Source of the DNA: Halictus rubicundus
Lineage: Eukaryota; Arthropoda; Insecta; Hymenoptera; Halictidae
Reading direction: 5' to 3'
Length of the DNA stretch: 64,000 nucleotides
Assembly (NCBI RefSeq): GCF_050948215.1
Contig: NC_135152.1
Coordinates: forward strand, 1,212,310 to 1,276,309
This document shows, in pieces, positions 21,789 to 31,765 of this stretch (positions are counted from its first letter, which is position 1; every line of letters begins with the position of its first letter). A program made the position numbers and the translations under genes. Below the pieces are notes generated by a model. It did not search any database and had not been told where the DNA came from. It saw only the letters and a list, made by a program, of their open reading frames with translations.

Positions 21789-22959
21789 CAATGTACACTT
21801 TACAATATTAGTATAAAATACTGATTATAAACATTTATACGTACCGTATAATGCGTTGTTTATGATGTGCACGTGGTTGTGTACCGTCGTTTCCAGTCGT
21901 GGACGGAATGCCCAAACCGCCAAACATCGCCACCCATTTCCCTCCTTCCGCACTACGCACACACGCACCTTTTCTCTGTTCGTGTTCGCTACCTATGCGA
22001 CGTTCGACGGGTTCCTCCGCAATTATTCACGTTACCAAAGTTTCGAACGTGCGAGTCGCGATCACATTTCGCTATAACTTTTGTTCTAAAAAACTTATTA
22101 CAGCGAAATTTGGACTACAAATTTTCCTAAAAAATGTGACGGAAATATATTTTGCATTTTTAAAATAATTTTTTTTTATTTTTTCGCTATAGCCGTCTAA
22201 GATGTTCAAAAGTGACCCCCGAATCAAATTGATTTTTAGTCACACCGTGACCAACAAAAATTACGAAAAAATTCAGGGATATTCTACTTACTAGCATACA
22301 GGAGTGAGATTTTTTTCAGAATTTCAGGTGGAAAAATTGATTTTGACACAAATCCGAAAGCATAAAATTCCCGATTTTATATCGAACTTCTCGGTTGACC
22401 CCGCTTATATTATTATGTTCGCTGTGTCTTCGTTGTGATTATTAATGTGTATTTTTTACATTTTTTTCTGATTATGCAAACATGTTTGTTTAAAAAAAAT
22501 TGGACATCTCCAAACATTCGAAGAAAGTGCGTATTTCGTATTGAAGTTTCAGAGATACCGGTTTTATAAAAATTCAGTAGTTAGATATTATTTTCAAAAT
22601 GAGGAAATTGTTGGAAGTCATGTTGATATATTGAAATATAGGGCAAATAAAATATTTTATATTGCATTTTTAATATAAAAATGTTTATTATCTCATATGT
22701 TAGAAACTAGGAGTTTCTGGTCCCAAGGTTCTGGGGTAAGTGCCGTGGGGTTCATCACAGTCCTCTTACTAAAAGGCATAGCCTTCCCCACTCCGTGGCC
22801 AGATCCTTCAGGACAATGAGTCCCTTATCTTTGGCAATACGACGTCGGGTCGCTTGCCTTTTCTAAACATTCTCACCGTCAATAAACAGTCAATGCTTAG
22901 ACAATCGATAGCTGTGAGACCCAAATCGGTCATTAGCTATCGCGTCGCCTGCTGCCAGG
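21789..22959. other. Non-coding; one dispersed repeat copy, otherwise unrecognised
   Basis: About 21990-22215 is a diverged copy of the 3240 dispersed repeat. The remainder (22216-22959) holds no frame or structure I can assign; 22700-22950 is less AT-rich and may be the tail of an unidentified element. Confidence 0.4.
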
Positions 22960-23272
22960 CAGAGTTGGGCATTATTTAGATAAAAAATTATTTAAATAAC
23001 GATTCGTATAAAAGATACTTTATCTTTATTCGTTATTCGAAGGTTCGAATAAAAAAAGTATCTTTATTCGACGAGTATCGAATGAATAATTTTATTCGAC
23101 GAGAATTTATCCGACGAATAAAGAAAATTTTTTTTATTCGAACTTCGAATAATATTTTCATCTTCTATCTGTATCTTTTATTCGAAGGCTTCGAATAAAC
23201 GCATAAAGATGAAGTGTCTTTTATTCGAATCGTTATTTAAACAATTTTTTATCGGAATAATGCCTAACTCTG
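22960..23272. mobile_element. hAT-type MITE, 313 bp hairpin
   Basis: CAGAGTTGGGCA at the left and TGCCTAACTCTG at the right; nearly the whole element is one inverted repeat of TTCGAATAA-rich sequence. Flanking 8-mers (CTGCCAGG and GATTGGGA) do not match, so the duplication is lost or the copy arose by recombination. Confidence 0.75.
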
Positions 23273-23529
23273 GATTGGGACATCTGGTTATGGCATGGGT
23301 ATTGCTTTACGCTCTTGGAACTTGACTTTTGGGATTTTTAGAAATTAAGTACGGAGTGGCCTTGTCACCGTAAATTTAGCTAATTTCCCAATCGTGTCCG
23401 TTCCCAAGGCGTACAGTTAGCAATTGTATGTAGTTTTCTAGGACCGTGCCATAAAGTTGCCAGAGGTCCCATCCTGCCCTTCTTTAGCTTTGCGCTTGAC
23501 GATTGCCAGACGCTCTGTGTTTTTCCCAG

Positions 23530-23706
23530 GCTCTAGCAACTCTTTGTATTTCCCGAAAAATCCCGAAGCAATAGGGTGGATCTACGAGTGGCAGCGGGGG
23601 GCGTGGCGGCGGCGGGTGGCGTGGCGGCCGCGGCGGGCTTGGCGGCGGCGGGTGGCGTGGCGGCCGCGGGGGCCGCGCGGCCCCCTACATAAATATTAGA
23701 TTGTGA
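23530..23706 (+). pseudogene. RGG-tail terminal exon, decayed copy
   Basis: After a strong acceptor (TTTTTCCCAG ending 23529) the frame reads ALATLCISRKIPKQ, meets a TAG at 23572-23574, and continues GGSTSGSGGRGGGGWRGG and more Gly/Arg to TGA at 23704-23706. AATAAA follows at about 23710. The layout (LA.L, basic stretch, RGG tail, polyA signal) parallels the last exons at 9520-9365 and 34717-34911. It lies just inside the right arm of the TTAA element, pointing outwards, mirroring the 9365 copy on the left. Confidence 0.4.
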
Positions 23707-23899
23707 AAAATAAATAAAGTTTATTATTTTTAATATATTTAAATATACTTTCTTCATTTATTGTTCCCCTCAGGGTTACATTTCTATTACACCTCCTTCC
23801 TTTCCCCGCTACTATCCTAACTCTAACCCTAACTTAAAAGAACAAAATAAAATAAATAAATAAATAAATAAAATAAAGAAAGTTGTCTTTTTTCTCACA

Positions 23900-25009
23900 C
23901 ATCTACGCCCCTCCTTCCCTAACAAGCGGAAAGTAGGATCTGCCGGTGGTCATGCGATCTAGATTTATCCTTCGTCTACCGCTTTTGACAAATGACATGC
24001 CCCACCTTTGTATTATAGAGTCAGGAATCGCGGCATCCCGAACCCTTGCTAGTCTCATCGGTACACGTACAGGCCGACTTGGCGGTGTGTGAGTGTGCCG
24101 CGACGCGGCTGTTCGAACGAAGCTACGGCAGCGCCGTCGTTTACGATGTCGACCACGCGTGCCCAGATCGCCTCTCTGACAGGCGTCATGCGACCGAATA
24201 ATGGAAAATGTTGCTCGACAACGCAAAAGTAGGACCTGCCGGTGGTCAAGCGATCTAGATTTATCCTTCGTCTACCGCTTTTGACCACTGACAGGCCCCA
24301 CCTTTGTATTATAGAGTCAGGAATCGCCGCCTCCCGAAACCTTGCTATTCTCATCGCGGCACGGCTGTACGAACGAAGCTACGGCAGCGCCGTTGTTTAC
24401 GATGTCGGCCACGCGTGCTCAGATAGCCTCTCTGACAGGCATCATGCGACAATGATCGGAAACAGAATACAGCGCTCGTAGCGAAAAATGCCGGAACTAT
24501 ATTTAATTGAAATAATAGGTGCGGGATGGTTTTCGGGGGCCACGATTCCTGTGTTTAATACGTAATTATACAATACAATAAAGGTTGCATTGACATTGTA
24601 TATGTCACTGCTAGGTCGCTTGAGTCCAACGGTCTCCATAAGAACCCGGTTATTTAAGAAAATTGTCCTTATGTGCAAATTTTGCCGAATTTTGCAAATT
24701 ACGCCTAGAAAACGCAAAAGTAGGACCTGCCGGTAGTCAAGCGACCTAGATTTATCTTTTATCTAACGCTTTTCACCCTTGGAAAGCCCGATCTTTGCAT
24801 TATCGGGCCATAAATCGTGGCCTCCCGAACCCTTGCAACCTTGTACGATCTAGCGTTGTGTGCAGCAAACCATGGCACACGCACACGGCACACACACTGT
24901 CATTTGAGCTTCTCCTATGCGGCCGTTCGTAGCGTGAAGATCGCTAGGAAGCTTCTCCTAGTTCCTGTTTGGAGCGTGGCGACTCAAGGCCACGTAGGAA
25001 AACTGGCCC
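23900..25009. repeat. Right arm (subterminal inverted repeat) of the TTAA element
   Basis: Inverse of the left arm. Contains three related units starting AAGTAGGA(T/C)CTGCCGGT at about 23932, 24228 and 24718. It ends flush with TTAA at 25010. The open frames here are repeat by-products. Confidence 0.75.
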
Positions 25010-25013
25010 TTAA

Positions 25014-25135
25014 GGGGGCCGGCAGGAATTTGACCTTGACTGTCACGCCAATTCTTGAACGGTCCTCGAACGGTCAGTAGGGAAAACTCATTGTGGAATG
25101 GTTAAAATTTTTTTTGTGGAACTACGTCGCGTCTA
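25014..25135. repeat. TTAA-type transposon end, GGGGGCCGGCAGG family
   Basis: Directly after TTAA (25010-25013) the sequence GGGGGCCGGCAGGAATTTG begins a repeat that recurs at 54486 (GGGTGCCGGCAGG) with more than 110 bp of similarity, including CTTGACTGTCACGCCAAT. The same 13-bp terminus, inverted, abuts TTAA at 43723. This marks it as a DNA-transposon end in which TTAA is the target. Confidence 0.7.
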
Positions 25136-25576
25136 CGACATATCGGTAAAAAAGAATATATGAAATGCCGATTGAGGATGGTAAGAAGATTGAGTAGTAG
25201 CGGAAGAGAGAAACGAAAATTGAGAGAGAAAGCTAGCGACTAGACATGGTTGCCACATATAATCCTTCGCCTCACTGTTGCCATGTCATCAAAACCGTAA
25301 ATGTACAAGCGTTTCGTGAAACTGATTCCTGCCTCGTGAGCCCGATTCAGCCGACCAACACATGCTAACACATACATTGCCACGGGCGCGTAGATATACG
25401 CAGGACTCGTTGTCACATTACCTCTGCAGTTTTTCGCTAATATCTCTGGAATGAAACTCGAATGGCGGTCACGTGTATGCAAAAGCTAATGAAATCATTT
25501 GATGTATATTAAATTAAATCAATTTATTCTTAACATTATAATAATTTTATATATATTACCAGGACTTCATGAAAAT

Positions 25577-25672
25577 GTGCCGGCATTTACTTCCTGGCAG
25601 AAAGAAAATTATATTCAAATCTCATTTGAATGAAATTTAAAGCAGCTCTTTTTATGCCACGAAGCGCATAAA
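25577..25672. repeat. Dispersed repeat pair (with 26501-26582)
   Basis: CAGAAAGAAAATTATATTCA..GCAGCT..TTTTATGCCACGAAGCGCA recurs in the same orientation at 26501-26582. Non-coding. Confidence 0.65.
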
Positions 25673-25749
25673 TGTAATAATATATGTATACTATTATATA
25701 TATGTATATTTATATATATCGTCTATGTCACGCCGTATTTTATGTACAC

Positions 25750-25830
25750 TACAAAAATTGGTGTGGCGCGACGGTAGCGTGCCAAGCTTTCACCCGGCCG
25801 ACCAGCGTTCAAATCCTGCCTACTAACGCA
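25750..25830 (+). other. tRNA-like sequence with T-run
   Basis: TGGCGCGACGGTAGCG resembles box A and CGTTCAAATCCTGCC box B, spaced as in a tRNA, followed by T10. The same 3' half recurs at 51281-51345. The acceptor stem does not pair well, so this is more likely a tRNA-derived repeat head than a working tRNA. Confidence 0.4.
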
Positions 25831-25981
25831 TTTTTTTTTTATTTTATTATGTTTTATCGTTATGTATTTATATTTTCAATCGATTTTTATATAATAATTA
25901 TATATTAAATTTTATAAATTTCCTGTGATTTTCCGGATTTCGAACAAGTTACTATTACGTTTGTGTGATGAGACATCTCGA

Positions 25982-26473
25982 TGTTGATTTTAAATAGACG
26001 TGTTAAAAACGGATCACCCTTTCTTCATTACATTATAATGTCAGAAAAGTAAAACCATAAAAGTATCTACTAAAAACGTTTCCCCTTCGTAATGACCCCT
26101 TTAGAAGGATAGAGAATTGAACATTGACTTCACAATGAGCTGGAAAAGGACGCGGGGTGTCCCCGTTTCAGGTAGGTGAGTGGTGCGCTCCGCAATACCA
26201 GCAGACTTCGTTTACGACTAAATGACCCTATTTTTACCTCGAGAACTATGGGTCATCCCTGTTGTAGTAATGTTTCGGCTTTTATTCTTTCTATGTAGTG
26301 TTTAGTGACCGAATCTCAAAGGATTTTTCGATCTCTTACAAATTGTTGATTTTACAGACATTTCAAAAAACGTGTCACCCTTTTTCCATTAATTCTAAGA
26401 CTAGAACTCCCAAATCGACGTTATGACCTTCGAATGACGAATAAAATTTTTTTTATCTTTTATTCGTTATTTT
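25982..26473. repeat. Direct repeat flanking the Mutator/YqaJ gene, copy 1
   Basis: About 490 bp nearly identical to 29851-30341, with two substitutions seen before the copies diverge at their right edge. Each copy itself contains a diverged internal duplication (TTGTTGATTTTA..ACG.GTCACCCTTT). Long direct repeats around a DDE gene suggest a duplication or paired insertion rather than terminal repeats of a normal DNA transposon. Confidence 0.85.
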
Positions 26474-26619
26474 CAAAATTTTCTTTTAAAAAGAAAGTGA
26501 GCCGGAATTCACTTCCGATCAGAAAGAAAATTATATTCACATATCATTAAAGCAGCTTTTTCCATGCCACGAAGCGCACAAAAAATTAAACAAAATTTAT
26601 AATATTTTTTTTACTTTAG

Positions 26620-26846
26620 ATATTGAAGTAAAAACTTTAGAAGTTTTATATACGCATATGAGGGATGAGGGACGGAAGGATGCTGAAATAACTGTAACAA
26701 AATACATAGTAATAAAAGAAAATGTTTTATTTGGCAGAAAAAGAATACCAGCATTCGCTGCTAGGATAAGGAAAACTGCCAAAACCTTATCAGTATTCAT
26801 AATACAAAAATTACATTATAAATATAATGAAATTGTAACAGTATGA
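26620..26846 (+). CDS. Possible terminal exon, unknown protein
   Basis: A polypyrimidine tract and ACTTTAG acceptor at 26619 precede a 75-codon open frame with a protein-like composition (LEVLYTHMRDEGRKDAEIT..., ending in KLHYKYNEIVTV and a stop at 26846). No domain recognised. The upstream exon was not found. It sits between the direct repeat and the 3' end of the Mutator/YqaJ gene, on the opposite strand. Confidence 0.25.
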
Positions 26847-26981
26847 TTGATTACAGAAACGTCCCCTCAGTCCTCCTATTGGACTTGGCCGCATGAATCT
26901 CATCTGTAACATGACATAAATAAAAACAAATAAAGTATTGAAACATATAATAGATAAATTCGTATGATTGTGTATACTTAC

Positions 26982-27058
26982 CGGGTCTGAGATGCGCAGT
27001 CGGATGGTTTGGGATCCATTGGCAGCACTCTGGAATCTATCAGGGAAGTCGAATCTGC
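26982..27058 (-). CDS. Possible internal exon, unknown protein
   Basis: Flanked by acceptor TTTTTGCAG (just above 27058) and donor CCG|GTAAGT, and open in one frame (FDFPDRFQSAANGSQTIRLR). A further acceptor (GTTACAG) lies near 26897. It could be a downstream exon of the Mutator/YqaJ transcription unit, but the ORF stop at 27264 precedes it. Confidence 0.25.
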
Positions 27059-27075
27059 AAAAATAAATAAATTCT

Positions 27076-27300
27076 AACCGCTGAAATAATCAGCGGTTCC
27101 GCAGACTGTTTCAAAGTGTGCGGCCCGACGACATCGCGTCAGGAAGCTCGAGCGAATCCAATGATTCGCGAGCTAAAGAATGATCTAGTTTGCAATTTTC
27201 AACCGCTGAAGTAATCAGCGGTTCCGCAGACTGTTTCAAAGTGTGCGGCCCGACGACATCGCGTCAGGAAGCTCGAGCGATTTCAATGATTCGCGAGCTG
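27076..27300. repeat. 125-bp tandem duplication at the gene's 3' end
   Basis: AACCGCTGAA.TAATCAGCG through CTCGAGCGA...GATTCGCGAGCT occurs twice with a 125-bp period (27076 and 27201). It duplicates the last codons of the YqaJ ORF and its downstream sequence. Confidence 0.85.
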
Positions 27301-29141
27301 ATGACGATAGGCTTTCTTCGCTCTATATCGGAGGGCTCTCGAATGGCCATACTCCTGTTGTGTCGACTGTCCACTATTTCCGGCAGCATGCAATGTATGT
27401 AAAATCGGGACAATTTCGATTGCATTTCTTGCTGCCAAAATGTGTCGTCTCTATATATCTTTAGCGATATCAAGCCTTTGCGTGTCCAAACACAAAACAG
27501 GCAATACATTTTTTGCGTAATGTGCAGCTGCCCTTGCACTTGATAATAGTAATAATGGTTTTTGTTCATTACAGTACCCGCATCATCCACAAATATTTTG
27601 CGTACTGCAGGTACTGTTTTTATTGCTTCTTTTGGCGATATATTTTCTGCCGTTTTCGGGCATTTGATTTCGACGATACCGTCGTCATCATCGATCACGC
27701 CGTCCGGAGAAGCTCCCAAAAATGGGATTGAGGCATCGATGAAAAGGCCACATTTTCTTATTTTGATGCCTTCTTTCCGCGAGAGTTCTTCTCGGGCCAT
27801 ATGTTCGCACTGCCGCCCATGCTCAATGGAAGGCAGGTCCAAAACTTTTGGGTATAGCAGCGACCTTACCAAATTACCACACGGCGTTTTTTTCAAACGT
27901 CGGCACACTTGCCCGAAGTTCGATGCCGTGAGTAATTTCGATCTATACATTTGCCATTTTTGGCTCTTCACTTGCTCTGTGGTGTCCTTTTCAATGGTTT
28001 TTCTATTATTCTGCCAATCCTGCAGAATTTCCATGTGTCTTTCCTTCTCTAGGTTGAACACATGTTCCTCCATGTCCGGTTTTTCTGCGCTGGGTCCGTA
28101 ATCATTGTCTCTCGTCGTCTGTGAAAACGGCTTTCGCGCCTTCTTCGGTGAGCACTTCCGCTTTTGGTTTCTGTTTTCATTCTCTTCTTTTCTTCGTTTC
28201 TCCATGGCTTCCAAACATTTCGGCGGCTCCTTTCGCTTGGCCCGCATAATGCGGGACAATACCTCTTTTGTGTTGTACTGTATAACAGCAGCGGCACATC
28301 TCGCGGTATACGATCCCCTTTGACTCCAATTTATCCTTTTGCCGCCAGTATATTTCGCAATGATTGAATTGAAGCTCTCCACTGAGTTGTTATTGCTATT
28401 ATATAACAAAGTTTCAGCGTGAGCTATCAGCGGACGGAAGATATCTTGAATCTTGTAATATATTCCGTTTTCCATTAGGTGCGGCACCATGTTTTCTTCG
28501 TCGTTATTTGCGATGCGGTCGCAGAAATATCCCAGTCTTCGGCACTCTTTGTGTTCTCCAAAGACGTGGCTAGGAATGTTCGTCAAATCCTTTTGCAAGT
28601 TATTTATCTTGCGATTGATCGAATAATTTTCCTTCACTCTGTATTCCGCAGCTTTCGCAATGTCCGTACGCATACTTCGAACGCTGCTTTCTACGGCTTT
28701 TCTGTATTTCCCGGGCGGAGTCTTCTTCGCAATATCTTTCAGTTTATTGCAGAAGTTGCGTAGCAAATGGTTCGTGCATTCAATCTTTTTCACACGAACC
28801 ATCTCCGCTTTGTACGGGTCACAATCCAAAATTTTTTTATATACGCTGCTGTCGCCGTCAGAAATCAGTGTCGCATACACGAGACCTCTTTTTTTATGCT
28901 GGTCTCGAAGCCATCTGCAATTGCGTCGCTCTCCATTTTTGTCGACGTTTGGTGTCGTCCCCAGTTTTTGAAGCACGAATGTTTTTTCGGCTTTTCGTTC
29001 TTTCTGGCAGCGTTGTGACATATGACGCACATCTTGTTCTTCACTCCAGTAAATAAAACTTTTTGCGTGTGGTATCCAATTATTGCACCCACACCGGACA
29101 TGGAGTCGTATTTTCCAGTACGGTAGGATCTCTTCATCCAA
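27264..29141 (-). CDS. Mutator-like transposase C-terminal half plus YqaJ nuclease domain
   Basis: Homology begins around residue 85, downstream of the frameshift from the 28865-29812 frame. It then reads GLVYATLISDGDSSVYKK (second catalytic Asp near 95-97), a helical zone with CTNHLLRNFCNKL, and a candidate catalytic Glu in NNNSVESFNSII. After a Lys/Arg-rich linker, a YqaJ/lambda-exonuclease-type domain follows: SNFGQVCRRL, GASPDGVIDD near residue 472, VEIKCP near 489 and YYYQVQGQL near 527. Such a fusion would combine DNA strand transfer with end-processing. The first ~85 residues of this open frame are a shadow of the other frame. C-terminus lies in a 125-bp duplication. Confidence 0.8.
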   Translation of the reverse strand: MDEEILPYWKIRLHVRCGCNNWIPHAKSFIYWSEEQDVRHMSQRCQKERKAEKTFVLQKLGTTPNVDKNGERRNCRWLRDQHKKRGLVYATLISDGDSSVYKKILDCDPYKAEMVRVKKIECTNHLLRNFCNKLKDIAKKTPPGKYRKAVESSVRSMRTDIAKAAEYRVKENYSINRKINNLQKDLTNIPSHVFGEHKECRRLGYFCDRIANNDEENMVPHLMENGIYYKIQDIFRPLIAHAETLLYNSNNNSVESFNSIIAKYTGGKRINWSQRGSYTARCAAAVIQYNTKEVLSRIMRAKRKEPPKCLEAMEKRRKEENENRNQKRKCSPKKARKPFSQTTRDNDYGPSAEKPDMEEHVFNLEKERHMEILQDWQNNRKTIEKDTTEQVKSQKWQMYRSKLLTASNFGQVCRRLKKTPCGNLVRSLLYPKVLDLPSIEHGRQCEHMAREELSRKEGIKIRKCGLFIDASIPFLGASPDGVIDDDDGIVEIKCPKTAENISPKEAIKTVPAVRKIFVDDAGTVMNKNHYYYYQVQGQLHITQKMYCLFCVWTRKGLISLKIYRDDTFWQQEMQSKLSRFYIHCMLPEIVDSRHNRSMAIREPSDIERRKPIVISSRIIEIARAS

Positions 29142-29812
29142 CTACCGTCAGCCACGACGGGGATGAATGGAATTCCCGATGGTAAAACGTCGCCTCTTTC
29201 AATGGCTAAGCGTTTTTCTTCTTCAGCCGCTGCTATCATTTCTGCTTCAGCAGCATTGATGGAGGTCTTCACGATGTCGTCATGACATTTTCTGTATATC
29301 CATCGAGACATGCATGGAATGTTCATTGCTGAGAACATTTCCTCCATTTGCGTGTAACCACCTCCACTAGTCATTGTGCCGGCGACCGCACTGGAATTGA
29401 TATTCAATCTATTGTTTTCTGCGGATTCACTATTTATTTCCGCTTTATATTTGCACATCTTGCATTCGATTTGTATCTTTGTCGCCAAGCCCAAGCGCCT
29501 CATGCCGGTTATAGTTAAATTGGCCATGGAACATTTCAAAGTTTCCGAATGGCTCTCCAGTTTTTTCATCTCATCGAAGATGTGCCGCAAATCCACAATG
29601 CTCAATTCGGCGATAGTGGATTTTTCGGAGGTTTCCTCCCGCGTTGATGACTCCGCGACGCAACAGTCTGTGTCGCTGGTCATTGTTGGTGCCACATTCA
29701 TCTTCTCGGGAATATCCTTGTTTGACTGTTCCCGCGCTTCTTCATTGTGGACAAGCTTGGCAGCCCTATTTTTCGCTATTTCATTACGTCTGAAAGTACA
29801 ACATAACAACAT
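28865..29812 (-). CDS. Mutator-like transposase N-terminal half
   Basis: Contains a zinc-binding-like pair (ECKMCKYKAE near 116), a GGYTQMEEMFSAMNIP block and VVADGSWMKRSY with the first catalytic Asp near 222. It then reads SGVGAIIGYHTQKVLFTGVK and a CVICH..C motif. A good acceptor (CTTTCAG, exon from about 29789) suggests that the in-track ATG is not the true start and that an upstream exon exists to the right. The frame ends at 28865, but homology passes into the 27264-29141 frame at an A7 run on the minus strand (28889-28895). One base added or lost there restores continuity, so slippage, programmed frameshifting, decay or an assembly error are all possible. Confidence 0.75.
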   Translation of the reverse strand: MLLCCTFRRNEIAKNRAAKLVHNEEAREQSNKDIPEKMNVAPTMTSDTDCCVAESSTREETSEKSTIAELSIVDLRHIFDEMKKLESHSETLKCSMANLTITGMRRLGLATKIQIECKMCKYKAEINSESAENNRLNINSSAVAGTMTSGGGYTQMEEMFSAMNIPCMSRWIYRKCHDDIVKTSINAAEAEMIAAAEEEKRLAIERGDVLPSGIPFIPVVADGSWMKRSYRTGKYDSMSGVGAIIGYHTQKVLFTGVKNKMCVICHNAARKNEKPKKHSCFKNWGRHQTSTKMESDAIADGFETSIKKEVSCMRH

Positions 29813-29850
29813 GCAACGAATGTCAAAGGATTTCTCGATATCTTAAAAAT

Positions 29851-30341
29851 TGTTGATTTTAAATAGACGTGTTAAAAACGGATCACCCTTTCTTCATTAC
29901 ATTATAAAGTCAGAAAAGTAAAACCATAAAAGTATCTACTAAAAACGTTTCCCCTTCGTAATGACCCCTTTAGAAGGATAGAGAATTGAACATTGACTTC
30001 ACAATGAGCTGGAAAAGGACGCGGGGTGTCCCCGTTTCAGGTAGGTGAGTGGTGCGCTCCGCAATACCAGCAGACTTCGTTTACGACTAAATGACCCTAT
30101 TTTTACCTCGAGAACTATGGGTCATCCCTGTTGTAGTAATGTTTCGGCTTTTATTCTTTCTATGTGGTGTTTAGTGACCGAATCTCAAAGGATTTTTCGA
30201 TCTCTTACAAATTGTTGATTTTACAGACATTTCAAAAAACGTGTCACCCTTTTTCCATTAATTCTAAGACTAGAACTCCCAAATCGACGTTATGACCTTC
30301 GAATGACGAATCAAATTTTTTGTTTTCTTTCATTCGTTATT
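29851..30341. repeat. Direct repeat flanking the Mutator/YqaJ gene, copy 2
   Basis: Same orientation as 25982-26473 and nearly identical. Copy 2 extends about 20 bp further left (GGATTTCTCGATATCTTA), matching the internal duplicate, so copy 1 appears trimmed at that edge. Confidence 0.85.
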
Positions 30342-31073
30342 TGAAGTTTTTATTTAGACATATATTTTGCAGACAGTACCTCGCAGACTGCAAAGCCGAC
30401 AACACGAAATTCTGGTTTTGAAGTATATTTTATGAAACCCTAATTGTCAAGTAAATAATCACCACCTTCTCGTGGTTTTCATTGAGCAATGACACCTTTC
30501 TTGTAGAACATATTCAATTCACATACAAACTAACATGTATACGTAATCAATCAGAATTCTCCATTCTTCTGAAGGGTTCATTTTGAAGGGGAAACTTCAG
30601 GGAATGTGACTATATTTTTTCCAACATGTGAATCACTGGCTCATCATCGGAAAAAAACGCAAAAGAGGAATTTGTTTACAGTTTCCTACATTGTAAAGTT
30701 ACTTGTCATGGTCGAAAAAATTATTTTATAACAGCCGTATCCTTTCTAAATTAAACAAAAAGTAGTGTAGCTGAAGTGGAAACAGTCCCGGAGATAATAA
30801 TTCGCAAGCGAGGCCCGTTCATCGACAATGTAGGCAGAAATTGTAAACTTCGCCTGTAATTTCTAAAAATAGTTCTCAAGCTGCAAAAAAGAAATTATTG
30901 CTAAACCTCTTCAACTGTTACATGGACTACAACATATTTCATTCTAGTTAATTACTAGAATATAACGGATATTTTTCTATTCTATAAATAAGTAGTAAAT
31001 AATCAGACTTTATTCGAACAGATCTTCAAATAAGGGTATCATATTGTCATCCGACACTGGCGCTCAACACGCA
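30342..31073. other. Non-coding, nothing recognised
   Basis: AT-rich sequence without convincing frames, repeats or RNA structures. Confidence 0.5.
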
Positions 31074-31081
31074 CCAGAGAC

Positions 31082-31757
31082 CAGAGTTGGGCATTGTTTC
31101 GATAAAAAATTATTTCAATAACGATTCGAATAAAAGATACGCGGATGGAGAATCGTGCATTATTGGCAATTTATGCTTTTATATTTTTAATCAGAACAAT
31201 ATTGTTAATACGAATGAGTTGTAGAGCTTTTCACGATCAAAATGAGTCCAAACACGGCATCATTTGTTTGTGATTTTTATCGTAACATTACGAATCAGTG
31301 AAACTTGTTCGATTACACTCGAATTTGACCTCATTCTCATCAGGAAAATCCCCTCCATACGCTCGTCACAATTTTATGAGGATATATTGAAAAATCTAAA
31401 AGTTTAAACTTTCATTCGTCCGCGATTCTCCATCCGCTTACATTGTATGTCGTCTGTCGTCGCTGGGTCTTTGATGCTCGGCGCTCGGCAAAAGTTGTTC
31501 GAACATTTATTCGAAGCCTTCCAATAAAAGATACAGATAAAAGATGGAAAAATTATTCGAAGTTCGAATAAATCCGCTTCGAATAGAAAAGTAACTTTAT
31601 TCGTCGGATACATTCTCGTGGAATAGAATTATTTATTCGATACTCGTCGGATAAAGATACTTTTTTAATTCGAACCTTCGAATAACGAATACAAATATTT
31701 TTATCTTTTATTCGTTATTCGAAATTTTTATTTAGATAAATATTTTGCCCAACTCTG
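31082..31757. mobile_element. hAT-type MITE with perfect 8-bp target duplication
   Basis: Perfect 12-bp ends CAGAGTTGGGCA and TGCCCAACTCTG, flanked exactly by CCAGAGAC on both sides (31074-31081 and 31758-31765). An 8-bp duplication with a CAG-starting terminus is diagnostic of the hAT superfamily. The interior repeats parts of the 3508-5119 element (GCGGATGGAGAATCGTGC at 31140). This copy defines the boundaries of the whole family in this window. Confidence 0.92.
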
Positions 31758-31765
31758 CCAGAGAC

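Larger units (their letters stand above)
8259..25009. mobile_element. Candidate giant TTAA-flanked inverted-repeat element (16.75 kb)
   Basis: The left arm begins GGGCCAGTTTTCCTACG immediately after TTAA (8255-8258). The right arm ends CGTAGGAAAACTGGCCC immediately before TTAA (25010-25013). The arms are collinear in inverse orientation for more than 550 bp at roughly 90% by eye, then continue into related ~290-bp subterminal units. Neither arm shows a second terminus of its own, which favours one element over two separate insertions. TTAA targets are typical of piggyBac-like, Kolobok and Sola3 transposons. The interior holds a small RGG-tail gene beside each arm plus many later insertions; no autonomous transposase for these ends was identified. 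Confidence 0.5.

Noticed and set aside
25010..25013. Shared TTAA as proof that both large elements are adjacent intact transposons
   Set aside because: A single TTAA can be shared by chance if one family inserted beside the other; pairing of the 25014 and 43722 ends rests on too short a match.
27562..28101. 179-codon plus-strand ORF opposite the YqaJ domain
   Set aside because: Antisense shadow of the strongly coding minus strand.
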